Positions 40,732 to 52,039 of a stretch of 64,000 bases of DNA are shown piece by piece. The stretch is taken from positions 496,001 to 560,000 of the forward strand of contig NZ_SHKO01000003.1 in the NCBI RefSeq assembly GCF_004217095.1, in the 5' to 3' direction. This stretch comes from Advenella incenata. Its GTDB lineage: Bacteria > Pseudomonadota > Gammaproteobacteria > Burkholderiales > Burkholderiaceae_B. The position numbers and the translations under genes were made by a program. Numbering within the stretch: the stretch's first letter is position 1; each line of letters opens with the position of its first letter. Below the pieces are notes generated by a model. That model saw only the letters and a program-made list of their open reading frames with translations. It had not been told where the DNA came from and searched no databases.

Positions 40732-42012
40732 TTACCCGCGCAATTGGCCGTTGCCTTCGAGCACCCATTTATAGGTTGTCAGCCCTTCCAGGCCGACAGG
40801 GCCGCGCGCGTGCAGGCGATTGGTCGAAATCCCGATCTCTGCACCCAGCCCGTACTCGAAGCCGTCGGCAAAGACAGTCGGCAGGTTCACATAAACGGAA
40901 CTGGAGTCTACTTCCCGCTGGAACCGGTTGGCGGCGGACACGCTGTCGGTGACAATGGCTTCCGTATGGCCCGAACTCCAGGTTGCGATATGTGTCATGG
41001 CCTCATCGATGGAGTCGACAATACGAATGGCCAGAATGGGCGCCAGGTATTCCGTGGCCCAGTCTTCATCGGTGGCGGCAGTGGCCTGCGGCACCAGTTG
41101 CCGGGTACGGGGACAGCCGCGAAGCGCCACGCCTTTTTCCACATAGGCAGCGGCAAGCCGGGGCAGAACCTGTTCTGCAATGTCCTGATGCACCAGCAGC
41201 GTTTCCATTGAACCGCACACGCCGTAGCGATAGGTCTTGGCCTGAAAGGCGATGTCGTGGGCCATGTCAAGGTTGGCTGCGCGATCGATATAGACATGGC
41301 AGTTGCCGTCAAGATGGCGGATCATGGGCACTGTGGCCTCTGCTTCCAGGCGCCGGATCAGGCCTTTGCCACCCCGGGGAATAATCACGTCAACGTAATC
41401 GGTCAGGGTAATGAGCTGGCCGACAGCGGCGCGATCTGTGGTGTTGATGGTTTGCACCGCGTGGGCAGGCAAGCCGGCGTAAGCCAACCCTTGCTGAATG
41501 ATCTTGCCCAAAGCCTGATTGGAGCGAAAGGCCTCGCTGCCGCCGCGCAAAATGGCGGCATTGCCCGATTTCAGACACAGCGCGGCTGCATCGATGGTGA
41601 CATTGGGCCGGGATTCATAAATGATGCCAATGACCCCCAGCGGTATGCGCATTTTCGACACTTGCATGCCGTTGGGTCGGATTCGGGTTTCACTGCGACT
41701 GCCTACCGGATCTTCCAGCGCCGCGATCTGGCGCAGGCCGGTTGCCATCAGGCCCAGCGCTTTATCCGACAGCGTCAGGCGATCGAGCATGGCCGGCTCC
41801 AGGCCATTGTCGCGGGCTTGTTGCAGATCCAGCGCGTTTTCGGCCTGCAACTGGGTTGCCTGGGTTTCCAGCGTATGGGCAATATGCAGCAGGGCGGCCG
41901 ACTTCTGTTTATCGTCGGCGCGCATTAGCAGGCGGGAGGCGGCTTTGGCCTGCTGGCCATAGGTCAGCATTTGCGTATCAAGATCGAGATTTTTACTGGT
42001 TTCGGTTTTCAT
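40732..42012 (-). CDS. proA: Gamma-glutamyl phosphate reductase
   Basis: A 426-residue NADPH-dependent enzyme that makes glutamate semialdehyde for proline synthesis. The aldehyde-dehydrogenase-type catalytic Cys is in [11 protein letters not shown], and the nucleotide-binding region is near [14 protein letters not shown]. Length fits the family. It begins 7 bases after holA; proB is not adjacent. Confidence 0.96.
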   Translation of the reverse strand: MKTETSKNLDLDTQMLTYGQQAKAASRLLMRADDKQKSAALLHIAHTLETQATQLQAENALDLQQARDNGLEPAMLDRLTLSDKALGLMATGLRQIAALEDPVGSRSETRIRPNGMQVSKMRIPLGVIGIIYESRPNVTIDAAALCLKSGNAAILRGGSEAFRSNQALGKIIQQGLAYAGLPAHAVQTINTTDRAAVGQLITLTDYVDVIIPRGGKGLIRRLEAEATVPMIRHLDGNCHVYIDRAANLDMAHDIAFQAKTYRYGVCGSMETLLVHQDIAEQVLPRLAAAYVEKGVALRGCPRTRQLVPQATAATDEDWATEYLAPILAIRIVDSIDEAMTHIATWSSGHTEAIVTDSVSAANRFQREVDSSSVYVNLPTVFADGFEYGLGAEIGISTNRLHARGPVGLEGLTTYKWVLEGNGQLRG

Positions 42013-42019
42013 GATTGAA

Positions 42020-43081
42020 TCAATGAGAGGATGCGGTCACGTCTGCCATACGCAGAACGAGTCGGGCCATTTCCTGCCAGGCGTCGGTCAGTCTTCCGTC
42101 TGCAGGAAAGCCCTTGAACAGGCGATCAATGTCATGGGCGTGCTGGATCAACCCCATGATCTGGGAAAAGGGCAGCCGGTCCAGCGTATTGAGGATCAGC
42201 TGATCCTTGGGCGGAAACAGACCGAGCTTGCGCGTCAGGTTCCTGGGATTGTGTCCGTTCTGCCTTGCCTGAGCAAGTGTATAAAGATTACGAATGTCAT
42301 AAGTAAGCAGGCCCAGCACCATGGGCAACGCCTCGCCTTCGGCCTGCAACCCATGCAGCACCTTGAGCGCGCGCTGACCATCGCCGCGCAAAATGGCATG
42401 ACTCATGTCAAAGACATTATAGCGGCTCACGTCCAGAACGGCACTTTCCACTTCTTCCAGCGTCAATTCGCCCTCGGGATACTGCAAGCCCAGCTTGAGG
42501 ATTTCCTGATGCGCTGCCAGCAGATTGCCTTCGACCTTATCGGTAATCCAGGCCAGGGTTGCCGCATCGGCGTGCTGTTTCTGGCGCTTGAGTCTGCTCT
42601 GAACCCAGGCGGGCAACTGTTCGCGGCTAATGACCGGCGTATTGACCAGCACGGCCTGCTGCGTCACGGCGGTATACCATTTTGCCGAGGATATGGTCCT
42701 GTCTGCCCGCGGCAGAATCAGGGCAACGGAAATATCGGTCAGTTCCTGCCGCGCCGCGCGGTTGGCCAGCGCGACCAGCGCATCGCCGCCGGTTTTGCCG
42801 GGCTTGCCGGTGGGCACTTCAATTTCCATCAGCTTGCGATCGCCGAACAGGGAAATGGACTGGGTGTTTTCTTCTATGGCATTCCAGGGGCCGGTGGCGG
42901 TCAGGCTGAGCGAGACCCTTTCGGTATAGCCCTGAAGCCGGCAGGCTGCACGCAATGCGTCCAGGGCTTCGTTGCGCAACAGTAATTCGTCACCGCTGAT
43001 CACATAAAGCGGATGCAACTGCGCATCCGGTTTACCCAGATCGGCAATGAAGCGTTCGTAGTTGGGGGTTTGTCCTGCCAT
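42020..43081 (-). CDS. holA: DNA polymerase III delta subunit
   Basis: A 353-residue clamp-loader subunit that opens the sliding clamp. The N-terminal beta-binding stretch begins [23 protein letters not shown] and the family collar domain follows. It lies between lptE and proA in the usual leuS-lptE-holA order. Confidence 0.95.
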   Translation of the reverse strand: MAGQTPNYERFIADLGKPDAQLHPLYVISGDELLLRNEALDALRAACRLQGYTERVSLSLTATGPWNAIEENTQSISLFGDRKLMEIEVPTGKPGKTGGDALVALANRAARQELTDISVALILPRADRTISSAKWYTAVTQQAVLVNTPVISREQLPAWVQSRLKRQKQHADAATLAWITDKVEGNLLAAHQEILKLGLQYPEGELTLEEVESAVLDVSRYNVFDMSHAILRGDGQRALKVLHGLQAEGEALPMVLGLLTYDIRNLYTLAQARQNGHNPRNLTRKLGLFPPKDQLILNTLDRLPFSQIMGLIQHAHDIDRLFKGFPADGRLTDAWQEMARLVLRMADVTASSH

Positions 43082-43086
43082 CGCGC

Positions 43087-43665
43087 TTATCGGGCGAACT
43101 GCGCATCACCTGGCGTACCCGCACCCTGCTGATAGCCCTGGATCACGTCATCAGAACTGATGCGTCGTACCAGTTGCCCCACCATTTGCGCTTCCATGTC
43201 CTGATAGAGCGTGACCATTTCCTGGGCCTTGGCCTGGGAATTGGCTTCGTCATAGGGCAGCGTGCGTGTCGAGGTAAGGGTGGAAGGAGGAATCAGCAAT
43301 TGACCGCTATTGGAGACCAGTTGGAAGGTCAGGCGCAGCGTCAGCTCGTACTCTTCAACCTGTCCCTGGGAGTTGAGCGAGACTTCACGCTGGGACTGGA
43401 CGCGTTCCAGTTGCGAGAGCACCACCTGTGCCGCTGACGCATTGTCGACAAATTGCAGCGTTGGTGAACTGGCCTTCAGGGACCGACGCAAGTAGGAACC
43501 AAAGCGTGAGTTACTTTCAATATTGGTGTACATCGTAGTAAACGGCAACGGCTTTTCACCACGCAGCTTGAAGCCGCAACCGGCCAGCACCAGGCTGAGC
43601 AAGAGGGCTGCCAGCAGGGCCTGATGCCAGCGCGAGAAAGAGAAAGAGTACACCATGGTTTTCAC
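43087..43665 (-). CDS. lptE: LPS-assembly lipoprotein LptE
   Basis: A 192-residue outer-membrane lipoprotein that plugs LptD during lipopolysaccharide insertion. The signal peptide ends in the lipobox LAGC (Cys at about residue 30), followed by GFKLRGEKPLPF, the usual LptE start. The leuS-lptE-holA order supports the name. An in-frame ATG three codons later is an alternative start. Confidence 0.94.
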   Translation of the reverse strand: MKTMVYSFSFSRWHQALLAALLLSLVLAGCGFKLRGEKPLPFTTMYTNIESNSRFGSYLRRSLKASSPTLQFVDNASAAQVVLSQLERVQSQREVSLNSQGQVEEYELTLRLTFQLVSNSGQLLIPPSTLTSTRTLPYDEANSQAKAQEMVTLYQDMEAQMVGQLVRRISSDDVIQGYQQGAGTPGDAQFAR

Positions 43666-43674
43666 CTGCTGAAA

Positions 43675-46332
43675 TTAACCAACAATATTGACAAGTTTTC
43701 CGGGAACCACAATAACACGTTTCGGCGGGCGTCCTTCCAGGAATTTTTCCAGCGAAGGATGACTTCTGGCGACCGCTTCGATATGTTCGCGATCGGCGCC
43801 ATTCGGTATCTGGATGGAGCCGCGCAATTTGCCATTGATTTGCAGCATGAGCTCAATTTCATCTGCAATCAGCGCGGCTTCGTCCACGCTGGGCCAGGGG
43901 GCGTCAAGAAGATCGCCGTACTGCTGCACGTAACCGAGCTCGTTCCACAAGTGCCAGGTGATATGCGGCACAATCGGATACAGCATGCGAATGAGGATCC
44001 CGGTCACTTCGCGCAGGGCGGCATTTTCAAGCTCGCCCTCGGGCAGTGCTGCATCGTCAATGGCATTGAGCAATTTCATGTTGGCCGACACTACCGTATT
44101 GTACTGAATACGTTCGTAGTCATAGTTGGCCTGGCGCAGCAGCGAATAAGCCTGCAGACGCAGATCCTTGACGGCTTTGCTGGCCTGGGAGAAATCGCTC
44201 GCCTGGGCCGGTGCGGCCAGGATGCGCGCTTTGAGGCCGTTTGCAATAGACCACACGCGTCGCAGGAAGCGATGCGAGCCGTCCACACCTGAGTCAGACC
44301 ATTCCAGTGTCTGTTCGGGCGGGCTGGCAAACATGACAAACAGCCGCGCCGTGTCGGCGCCCATCGTATCGATCAGCGCTTGCGGGTCTACGCCATTGTT
44401 CTTGGATTTGGACATGGTGCCCACGCCGCCGTACTGGATGGCCGAGCCGTCGCGGTTGAGGGTGGCGCCCGTAATGGCGCCTTTATCGTCATAGGTATTG
44501 GTTACTTCTTCAGGCCAGAAGTATTCGACCGCGCCTTGCGGCGTGCGGCGCGAATAAATATGGTTCAGCACCATGCCCTGGCAGAGCAGTTTCGTAAACG
44601 GTTCATCGAACTTGAGCAATCCCAGGTCGCGCATAACCTTGGTCCAGAATCGCGCATATAACAGATGCAATACTGCGTGTTCGATGCCGCCAATGTACTG
44701 ATCCATGGGCATCCAGTAATCATTGCGCTGGTCTACCATTGCACTGTCGTTGCCGGCAGAGGTATAGCGCATGAAATACCAGGAGGAATCGACGAAGGTG
44801 TCCATGGTGTCAGTTTCGCGCCTTGCCGGTTTGCCGCAGGAGGGGCAGGAGCACGACAGGAAGCTTTCGTCTTTTGCCAGCGGATTGCCGCTGCCATCAG
44901 GGATCAGATGCTCGGGCAGGCGCACGGGCAGGTCGGCTTCGGGCACCGGAACCGGTCCGCAGTTTTCGCAGTGGATGATTGGAATGGGGGTGCCCCAGTA
45001 GCGCTGGCGGGAAATACCCCAGTCGCGCAGTCGCCATGTGGTCTGTTTTTCACCCAGGCCTTTTTCGGCCAGGGCATTAGCCACGGCATCGACCGCCTGG
45101 CGATAGTCCAGGCCATCGAACTGGCCGGAATTGACCACGCGACCCTGTTGCTTGTCGGCGTACCAATCCTGCCATTGGGTATTGTCAAACGGTTTGTCGG
45201 CCACCTGCACAACCTGTCTGATCGGCAGCTCATATTTGAGCGCAAAGGCAAAATCACGTTCGTCATGGGCCGGCACGCCCATGACTGCACCGTCGCCATA
45301 GCTCATCAGGACATAGTTGCCCACCCAGACTTCAATGGCATCGCCAGTCAGGGGGTGAATAACGGTCAGGCCGGTTGGCATACCTTCTTTTTCACGGGTA
45401 GCCATTTCGGCTTCGGTCGTGCCGCCGAGCTTGCATTTTTCGATGAATGCGGCCAGTTCCGGATTGCTGGCAGCGGCATGGGTTGCCAGCGGGTGTTCGG
45501 GCGCGACTGCGCAGAACGTGACGCCCATGATGGTGTCCGGCCGGGTCGTAAATACAAACATGCGACCGTCCTGGATCAACTGGTTCTGGTCGTCATGGAT
45601 ATCGTGCGTAAACGCAAAGCGTACGCCTTCGCTTTTGCCCAGCCAGTTTTCCTGCATGAGGCGCACCCGCTCGGGCCAGCCCGGCAGATTGTGCGTTACC
45701 TGATCCAGCAGCTCTTCTGTGTAGTCTGTTATACGCAGATAGTAGCCCGGAATTTCGCGTTTTTCGACCAGTGCGCCAGAGCGCCAGCCCCGGCCGTCGA
45801 TGACCTGTTCGTTGGCCAGCACGGTTTGATCCACCGGATCCCAGTTCACCACCTGTGTTTTGCGGTAGGCAATGCCTTTTTCCAGCATTTTTAGAAAAAG
45901 CCATTGGTTCCATTTGTAGTACTGTGGATCGCAGGCACACATTTCCCGTGACCAGTCGATGGCCAGCCCCATCGCCTTCATCTGCTTTTTCATGTAGGCG
46001 ATGTTGTCATAGGTCCATTTGGCGGGTGGCACCTTTGATTTGATAGCGGCATTTTCTGCAGGCATACCGAAGGCGTCCCAACCCATGGGCATGAGCACGT
46101 TGAAACCGCGCATGCGCAACTGGCGAGCCATCATGTCGTTGATCGTGTAGTTCCGGACATGACCCATATGCAGCTTTCCGCTAGGGTAGGGCAGCATGGA
46201 GCAGGCGTAGAATTTGGGCTTCTCGTTGCCATTTGCATCTTTAGCGTGTTCTGTCACAAGATAGGCGTCACGCTCCTGCCAGTTTTGCTGGGCGGATTGT
46301 TCAAGGGCGGTGGGGTGGTAGTGATCCTGCAT
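43675..46332 (-). CDS. leuS: Leucyl-tRNA synthetase
   Basis: An 885-residue class I aminoacyl-tRNA synthetase. The HIGH-like signature is [17 protein letters not shown] appears as TMSKSKNNG, and an editing insertion domain lies between. The start used is the ATG at 46330-46332 (MQDHYHPT); the frame extends to 46413 with non-homologous residues. First gene of the leuS-lptE-holA run. Confidence 0.96.
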   Translation of the reverse strand: MQDHYHPTALEQSAQQNWQERDAYLVTEHAKDANGNEKPKFYACSMLPYPSGKLHMGHVRNYTINDMMARQLRMRGFNVLMPMGWDAFGMPAENAAIKSKVPPAKWTYDNIAYMKKQMKAMGLAIDWSREMCACDPQYYKWNQWLFLKMLEKGIAYRKTQVVNWDPVDQTVLANEQVIDGRGWRSGALVEKREIPGYYLRITDYTEELLDQVTHNLPGWPERVRLMQENWLGKSEGVRFAFTHDIHDDQNQLIQDGRMFVFTTRPDTIMGVTFCAVAPEHPLATHAAASNPELAAFIEKCKLGGTTEAEMATREKEGMPTGLTVIHPLTGDAIEVWVGNYVLMSYGDGAVMGVPAHDERDFAFALKYELPIRQVVQVADKPFDNTQWQDWYADKQQGRVVNSGQFDGLDYRQAVDAVANALAEKGLGEKQTTWRLRDWGISRQRYWGTPIPIIHCENCGPVPVPEADLPVRLPEHLIPDGSGNPLAKDESFLSCSCPSCGKPARRETDTMDTFVDSSWYFMRYTSAGNDSAMVDQRNDYWMPMDQYIGGIEHAVLHLLYARFWTKVMRDLGLLKFDEPFTKLLCQGMVLNHIYSRRTPQGAVEYFWPEEVTNTYDDKGAITGATLNRDGSAIQYGGVGTMSKSKNNGVDPQALIDTMGADTARLFVMFASPPEQTLEWSDSGVDGSHRFLRRVWSIANGLKARILAAPAQASDFSQASKAVKDLRLQAYSLLRQANYDYERIQYNTVVSANMKLLNAIDDAALPEGELENAALREVTGILIRMLYPIVPHITWHLWNELGYVQQYGDLLDAPWPSVDEAALIADEIELMLQINGKLRGSIQIPNGADREHIEAVARSHPSLEKFLEGRPPKRVIVVPGKLVNIVG

Positions 46333-46481
46333 CATAAGTTCGCACATAAGGGGACGCAACCTGCTGCGGGCCGGCAAACGGAAGTAGCGGCACGGTCCGG
46401 CGTCCGGAAACAATGGGGTTAACCCGTTATTATAGATGTTAGCCGACCGAACCGTGGGCGATGCACCCCGAATATGAAATT

Positions 46482-47183
46482 CTATGACGGAATGATGCCG
46501 GCAATAAACGCACTCATAGCCGCACCATGCCGGTTCTGTGTATGGGTTTTATCCAGAATCTGTTTCGTGTGGTAATTGACTGTATGGGAAGAGATGCCCA
46601 GAATATGGGCAATATCGTCATTGCTCTTGCCGTCAGCGATCCATTTGAGAATATCGGTTTGCCGTGGCGTCAGGTCGATGCCCAGTTGGTGGCGATGGCG
46701 CCTGGCCAGGATCAACTGGCACAGGTGCTGCAAAGCATAAATCACCACCTGGTATCGGGCGAGCTCATTGGTTAGCTCCTGCGGCTTGATCGGACGGTTC
46801 AGCCTGATCAATGTCAGCACGGCGCCGGTGTGGCCCAGCAGATTGGTGCCCGGGGCGAACAGACCGTAGAAGTTCGGATGTTCTCTTGTGGCCAGCTCGG
46901 GATGGATGGTATAAAAATCTTTCAATTCCCAGGTCAGACCGGTTTGCCGTTGCATGACGGCGGGAATGATGGTGTCGTGAATCAGATGCCGATCGTCCAG
47001 CCGGATCAGTGCGTCGGGGATGGTGCCAAGATGGTGATACCGCGGCGTGGTAAAGGGCGTGGGATGCCTCTGGATATAGTCAAAGCAGTCGAAATCCAGC
47101 ATGGCAAGTGCCCGATTGATAAGTGCGAACTGTGTGGCTTCGTCCTGAGCGAGCGTGAATGTACTGTTGTCAACGGCGGACAT
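46482..47183 (-). CDS. LuxR-family autoinducer-binding regulator (solo)
   Basis: A 233-residue regulator with an N-terminal autoinducer-binding-like domain (about residues 1-160) and a C-terminal GerE helix-turn-helix ([22 protein letters not shown], then [12 protein letters not shown]). Some residues normally used for acyl-homoserine lactone binding are not obvious, and no luxI synthase is nearby, so it is a LuxR solo. The start at 47181-47183 is supported by AAAGGGGG. Confidence 0.88.
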   Translation of the reverse strand: MSAVDNSTFTLAQDEATQFALINRALAMLDFDCFDYIQRHPTPFTTPRYHHLGTIPDALIRLDDRHLIHDTIIPAVMQRQTGLTWELKDFYTIHPELATREHPNFYGLFAPGTNLLGHTGAVLTLIRLNRPIKPQELTNELARYQVVIYALQHLCQLILARRHRHQLGIDLTPRQTDILKWIADGKSNDDIAHILGISSHTVNYHTKQILDKTHTQNRHGAAMSAFIAGIIPS

Positions 47184-47474
47184 GCGACCCCCTTTATTCA
47201 AATACGGAGTCCTGATCCTATCGGAAAGTGCGGAAATTCAATGGTCTATATGTGCAAGACTGGATAGAGTTGTCTGCTCAGAGGCACGTATTCATTGCCG
47301 TCGGGAGCAACAGGCCAGATGTTGGCGGACAGGCGTGGTTTGCGCAAGCGCCCTGCAGGCGAGCCTCAACAACGAGCGTCAAAACAGGGATGCACGCAAA
47401 GGGCTTAGATAAGGGGTTTACAGCAGGGGCTTGCAGGCAGCCAGTTCGCTGGCCGCAGGAGAAAGGGTCTGCGC

Positions 47475-47828
47475 TCAGTTTCCACCGTACAAATCGGCTT
47501 TTTCCCGTGGCGCTGCCTCGGCGGGCGCCTGTGGATCGTAGATCACGGTGCTGGTGCCAATGCCGGTGCCGACGCCCGCGCTGGCGCCTGAACCGATGCT
47601 GGTGCCCACGCCAACGCCCACACCGGCGCCGGCTGAAACCCGTCCACCGTGACCGACGCCGACGCCGGCGCCGACGGGTCCGATGCCCGTGCCAAGGCTG
47701 ATGCCGCCGCTGCCAATACCCAGTGACAGGCCGCTGACCAGCGGTACGCTGACGCCGAAACCGGTGGAGCAGCCACCCAGCAGCAAGGCGCCAACAATGA
47801 TAAAGGTCGTTTTAAGCGTGTTTGACAT
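47475..47828 (-). CDS. Glycine-rich repeat lipoprotein
   Basis: A 117-residue putative lipoprotein. The signal peptide ends LLLGGC (Cys about residue 20). The body is a Gly/Val/Ser-rich repeat (GVGVG, GIGSGG, GTGIG patterns of about 6-8 residues) that continues to about residue 95, then a short charged tail. Such repeats suggest a surface-exposed or amyloid-like protein, but no function is assigned. The start chosen (MSNTLKTT) gives a normal signal length. Confidence 0.7.
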   Translation of the reverse strand: MSNTLKTTFIIVGALLLGGCSTGFGVSVPLVSGLSLGIGSGGISLGTGIGPVGAGVGVGHGGRVSAGAGVGVGVGTSIGSGASAGVGTGIGTSTVIYDPQAPAEAAPREKADLYGGN

Positions 47829-48067
47829 GTAGCGCCTTAGGTAATGCCGTATGAGCATGGAAAAACGAAAAAAGAGATAAAAATCTAGCACACAACGCTG
47901 CGTTAGCTGTTAAAACAAGTGCAATTTTTTGCAAACAGTGTAATAAATGCGGCAGTGCGCTTGCGTTGGCCGTTCACGCCTGCAGCGACCGGGTTATGAT
48001 GCGGCAATCGCCCATCATTTGACCCGGGAGTGCTCATATAATACCCGGATGATACCAAGGAGAGTTG

Positions 48068-48325
48068 ATGATTCGCCATTTCGTGATACCGGCTGTTGCT
48101 GCCATTGTGTTGTCCGGTTGTGCATCAAAAGCGATTTATGACCAGAATGATCTGCACTTTATCCTGCCGTGCAAAACGGATACGGCAGCATGTATGAAAA
48201 AAATGGAGCAATCCTGCGCCCAGGTCAAGGGACAGGTCATGTCACGCAATATCGTTCAGGAGGAAATGCCTGTGGTTCAGATCATTTGCCGGCCCCCGGC
48301 AAAAAAGAAACCACAGGCTGAATAA
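48068..48325 (+). CDS. Small lipoprotein (85 aa)
   Basis: An 85-residue protein with a lipobox VLSGC (Cys18) after a short signal sequence. It contains four further cysteines (KTDTAAC, QSCAQVK, IICRPP regions), so disulfides are likely. AAGGAG lies 4-5 bases before the ATG at 48068; an upstream in-frame TTG is less likely. No known family is recognised. Confidence 0.75.
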   Translation: MIRHFVIPAVAAIVLSGCASKAIYDQNDLHFILPCKTDTAACMKKMEQSCAQVKGQVMSRNIVQEEMPVVQIICRPPAKKKPQAE

Positions 48326-48370
48326 AGCGGCCGCCCCTGGTTGCTGCCGGCAGGTTAATATACGGCGTGC

Positions 48371-49039
48371 TTAACACAGTCCGACACAGCTGGCATCCAG
48401 AACGTACTGCTGGTGTTTGGTCTGAATGTGCTCCACCACTTTTTGCGGGTCGTCTTCGACTATGAACAGATCCAGATCGTGTTCCGAAATCAGTTTGTTG
48501 ACAACCAACTGGTTGCGGATCCAGTCCATCAAGCCTTGCCAGAACTCGGTGCCGACAAACACGACCGGCGCTTTGCTGGCCTTGCCGGTCTGGATCAGCG
48601 TGAGGGCTTCGAACATTTCGTCCAGTGTGCCGAACCCGCCTGGCATGATGATATAGCCGGCGCTGTTCATGAAAAAGGTGGTTTTGCGCGATACAAAATA
48701 TTTGAAATACAGGCTGTCGGTCTGGTAGCGATTGTCTTTCTGTTCGTGAGGCAATTCGATGTTCAGTCCGATACTGGTCCCGCCTGCTTCATGGCAGCCT
48801 TTGTTGGCTGCTTCCATGATGCCCGGACCGCCGCCGGAAATAACATTGAAGCCCGCCTTGGCAAGAAGGCCGCTAATCTCCTGCGTTTTGGTATAGTAGG
48901 GCGAATCTGACCGGATCCGTGCACTTCCAAAAATGCTCACCGCTGCGGTCAAATCCTTGAGATGATCGGCCGCTGTAAGCAGCTCGCTGGTTATCTCGTT
49001 TATCTGACCCTGAATCGTTGTTGCTTTTGTTACTGACAT
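48371..49039 (-). CDS. LOG-family nucleotide phosphoribohydrolase
   Basis: A 222-residue LOG-family protein (cytokinin-nucleotide phosphoribohydrolase type; bacterial relatives split nucleoside 5'-monophosphates). The motif GGGPGIMEAANKG and the catalytic PGGFGTLDEMFE are present. Its start codon overlaps that of divergent polA (see findings). AAGG precedes its ATG. Confidence 0.9.
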   Translation of the reverse strand: MSVTKATTIQGQINEITSELLTAADHLKDLTAAVSIFGSARIRSDSPYYTKTQEISGLLAKAGFNVISGGGPGIMEAANKGCHEAGGTSIGLNIELPHEQKDNRYQTDSLYFKYFVSRKTTFFMNSAGYIIMPGGFGTLDEMFEALTLIQTGKASKAPVVFVGTEFWQGLMDWIRNQLVVNKLISEHDLDLFIVEDDPQKVVEHIQTKHQQYVLDASCVGLC

Positions 49040-51755
49040 GAAAAAAACCTTGTTACTTGTTGACGGATCAAGCTATTTGTACCGCGCTTTCTATGCAATG
49101 CCCGATCTGCGTAATGCGCGTGGAGAGCCCACAGGCGCCCTGTATGGCGTGATAAACATGATGCGAAAATGCATTGATGATTATAAGGCGGATTACGCCG
49201 CATGTATTTTCGATGCCAAGGGGAAAACCTTCAGGGATGATTTGTATCCCGAATACAAGGGGGACAGACCGCCCATGCCCGATGACCTTGCTTTGCAGAC
49301 CGGCCCTATTCATGAGGCCATCCGCGCCATGGGCTGGCCCGTTATTGCTGCGCCGGGCGTGGAGGCGGATGACGTGATTGCCACGTTGGCCGATATGGCT
49401 GCCCGCTCCGATATTCACACCATTATATCAACAGGCGACAAGGATTTGGCTCAACTGGTCAATTCCCATATTTCGCTGGTAAACACCATGACAGGTGAAA
49501 ACCTGGATGAAGCGGGCGTGCTGGCCAAATTTGGGGTCAGGCCCGAACGCATTGTGGATTATCTGATGCTTATCGGCGATAACGTGGATAATGTGCCCGG
49601 TGTGGCCAAGGTGGGCCCCAAGACGGCGGTCAAATGGCTCAATGAGTATGACAGTATTGATAATCTGGCCGCCAATGCGGACAAAATCAAGGGCGTTGCG
49701 GGTCAGAACCTGCGCGATGCGATCCCGCAATTTGAGCTGACCCGTAACCTGATCACCGTCAGGCGCGACTGTGAGCTGACCGAGTTCATGCAGGGCGTGC
49801 AGGATCTGCTGCCCAAGCCGCCTGATGTACCAACGCTGACTGCGATTTACGATCGCTACGGCTTTCGCACCTGGCTGCGCGAGCTGACCGGCGAGGCTGA
49901 CCGTGTACCCGAACAGGATGCACGGGTGGCGCAGAATTTGCCCGATGCGCCGGTGCAGGTTAACTACCAGACGGTGGATACCACTGAAAAATTCGATGCA
50001 TGTCTCAATGCAATCAAACAGGCTGAACGGGTTGCCATCGACACCGAAACAACCTCCCTGGATCCCATGAGGGCCAGTCTGGTGGGTATTTCACTTGCTA
50101 TTGAGCCCGGTTCTGCCTGGTACATTCCATTGGGTCATCGCGGGACCGGCGCCGGCACGCAACTGGACAAGGCTCAGACGCTTGCGACGCTGCGCGACTG
50201 GCTGCAGGATGAGCGCGCGGCCAAGATTCTGCATAACGCCAAATATGACAGTCATGTTTTTCTGAATGAAGGCATTACGCTGGCCGGTATCCAGGACGAT
50301 ACGATGCTCATGGCCTATGTGCTGGAGTCGCATCGTAACGTGGGCATGCAGGAACTGGCGCAGCGTTATCTGGGGCGCACCGGTACTACCTACGAAGAAA
50401 TCTGCGGCAAAGGCGCCCGGCAAATCTGTTTTGACGAAGTGGATATTGAAACGGCAACGCATTATGCCGCCGAAGATGCCGACTTTACATTGCAGCTGTT
50501 TCATGCGCTAAGCCCCATGCTGCGGGACCAGGAAGGGCTGCAGCGTATTTATCAGCTGGAAGTGCAGGTATCCCGGGTATTGACGCTGATCGAACGCAAT
50601 GGTGTTCGTATCGACGAGGCGATGTTGCGCCTGCAGAGCGCGCAGATCGGCACGAAATTGGTCGAGCTGGAAAACAAAGCCTATGAACTGGCCGGCCAGC
50701 CCTTTAATCTGAATTCCCCCAAACAGCTGGGCGAGATTCTGTTTGGCAAAATGAATTTGCCTGTGCTGCGCAAGACGCCCAAGGGCGCCCCGTCTACCGA
50801 CGAAGATGTGCTGTCCAAACTGGCGGCAGATTATCCGCTGCCGCGCGCGCTGCTGGACTATCGAGGTCTGGCCAAGCTCAAGTCCACCTATACCGACAAG
50901 CTGCCGAAAATGATTAACGCGTCCACCGGACGGGTGCATACCGATTATGCGCAGGCGGCGGTTATTACCGGCAGGCTTGCTTCATCGGATCCCAATCTGC
51001 AGAATATTCCGGTACGAACCGAAGAAGGTCGCCGGATTCGCATGGCGTTTATCCCTTCGGATGGGGGGGTGATTGTTTCTGCCGATTATTCCCAGATCGA
51101 ATTGCGGGTGATGGCGCATTTGTCGGGTGATGTCAATTTGCAGAAGTCGTTCCAGCAGGGCGAGGATATCCACCGCGCCACGGCAGGTGAAGTGTTTGGC
51201 GTGGCACCCGAGGCGGTCAATGCCGAGCAGCGCCGCGCAGCCAAGGCCATCAATTTCGGACTGATTTACGGCATGAGCGCGTTCGGACTGGCGGCCAACC
51301 TGGGTATCACTCGCGATGCAGCGCAAACGTACATTGATCGCTATTTTGCGCGTTATCCTGGTGTGGCCGATTACATGTCGCGCATCAAGAAAGAGGCCTC
51401 TGCCAAGGGCTATGTAGAAACGGTTTTTGGCCGTCGCTTGTGGCTGCCCGAGATCAACGCCAAGGGGCCGCGTCGTGCCGGGGCCGAGCGGGCCGCTATT
51501 AATGCGCCCATGCAGGGCACGTCGGCCGATCTGATCAAAATGGCCATGGTGGCGGTACAGGCCTGGCTCGAAAAGGAAAAACTGGCCTCGCGTCTGGTCA
51601 TGCAGGTACATGATGAACTGGTGCTCGATGTACCCAGCAGCGAGCAGGCGCTGGTCAGTCAGGCACTACCGGGGCTGATGTGCGATGTAGCCACGCTGGC
51701 TGTGCCGCTTGTGGCTGAAACCGGGATCGGCAACAACTGGGAAGAAGCCCACTAA
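49038..51755 (+). CDS. polA: DNA polymerase I
   Basis: A 905-residue DNA polymerase I with three domains: N-terminal 5' nuclease (FLAP-type acidic residues near DGSSYLYRAFY and EADDVIATLA), a 3'-5' exonuclease with intact AIDTETTSLD motif (proofreading likely), and a C-terminal polymerase with YSQIELRVMAHLS, AAKAINFGLIYG and VHDELVLDV. The ATG at 49038 shares two bases with the start of the LOG gene. No good ribosome site is seen upstream. Confidence 0.97.
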   Translation: MKKTLLLVDGSSYLYRAFYAMPDLRNARGEPTGALYGVINMMRKCIDDYKADYAACIFDAKGKTFRDDLYPEYKGDRPPMPDDLALQTGPIHEAIRAMGWPVIAAPGVEADDVIATLADMAARSDIHTIISTGDKDLAQLVNSHISLVNTMTGENLDEAGVLAKFGVRPERIVDYLMLIGDNVDNVPGVAKVGPKTAVKWLNEYDSIDNLAANADKIKGVAGQNLRDAIPQFELTRNLITVRRDCELTEFMQGVQDLLPKPPDVPTLTAIYDRYGFRTWLRELTGEADRVPEQDARVAQNLPDAPVQVNYQTVDTTEKFDACLNAIKQAERVAIDTETTSLDPMRASLVGISLAIEPGSAWYIPLGHRGTGAGTQLDKAQTLATLRDWLQDERAAKILHNAKYDSHVFLNEGITLAGIQDDTMLMAYVLESHRNVGMQELAQRYLGRTGTTYEEICGKGARQICFDEVDIETATHYAAEDADFTLQLFHALSPMLRDQEGLQRIYQLEVQVSRVLTLIERNGVRIDEAMLRLQSAQIGTKLVELENKAYELAGQPFNLNSPKQLGEILFGKMNLPVLRKTPKGAPSTDEDVLSKLAADYPLPRALLDYRGLAKLKSTYTDKLPKMINASTGRVHTDYAQAAVITGRLASSDPNLQNIPVRTEEGRRIRMAFIPSDGGVIVSADYSQIELRVMAHLSGDVNLQKSFQQGEDIHRATAGEVFGVAPEAVNAEQRRAAKAINFGLIYGMSAFGLAANLGITRDAAQTYIDRYFARYPGVADYMSRIKKEASAKGYVETVFGRRLWLPEINAKGPRRAGAERAAINAPMQGTSADLIKMAMVAVQAWLEKEKLASRLVMQVHDELVLDVPSSEQALVSQALPGLMCDVATLAVPLVAETGIGNNWEEAH

Positions 51756-52039
51756 GGGCAGGGCAATTGCGCTGAGCGCCAGGCTCAATTGCGCAGTTGC
51801 ATATCCCCACCCGCTGCAGCGGACTGCGCCTGCATAATATAAAGCTGGCGCAGACTTGGGTCGCTGCCTGGAACGGTGTGGCGCTGACCTCAAGCAGCAG
51901 TTTGGGTGGGGGCGTTTGTCGTTGCTGGTGTTGGATGAGCCAGTTGTATAGCCGGCTGGCAATGGCATGGCGCGGTGTCATGCGAAATGATATGCTTTAA
52001 ATTCCTACTTTCCGAAATCACGTCTCCCGGTCGACTCCC

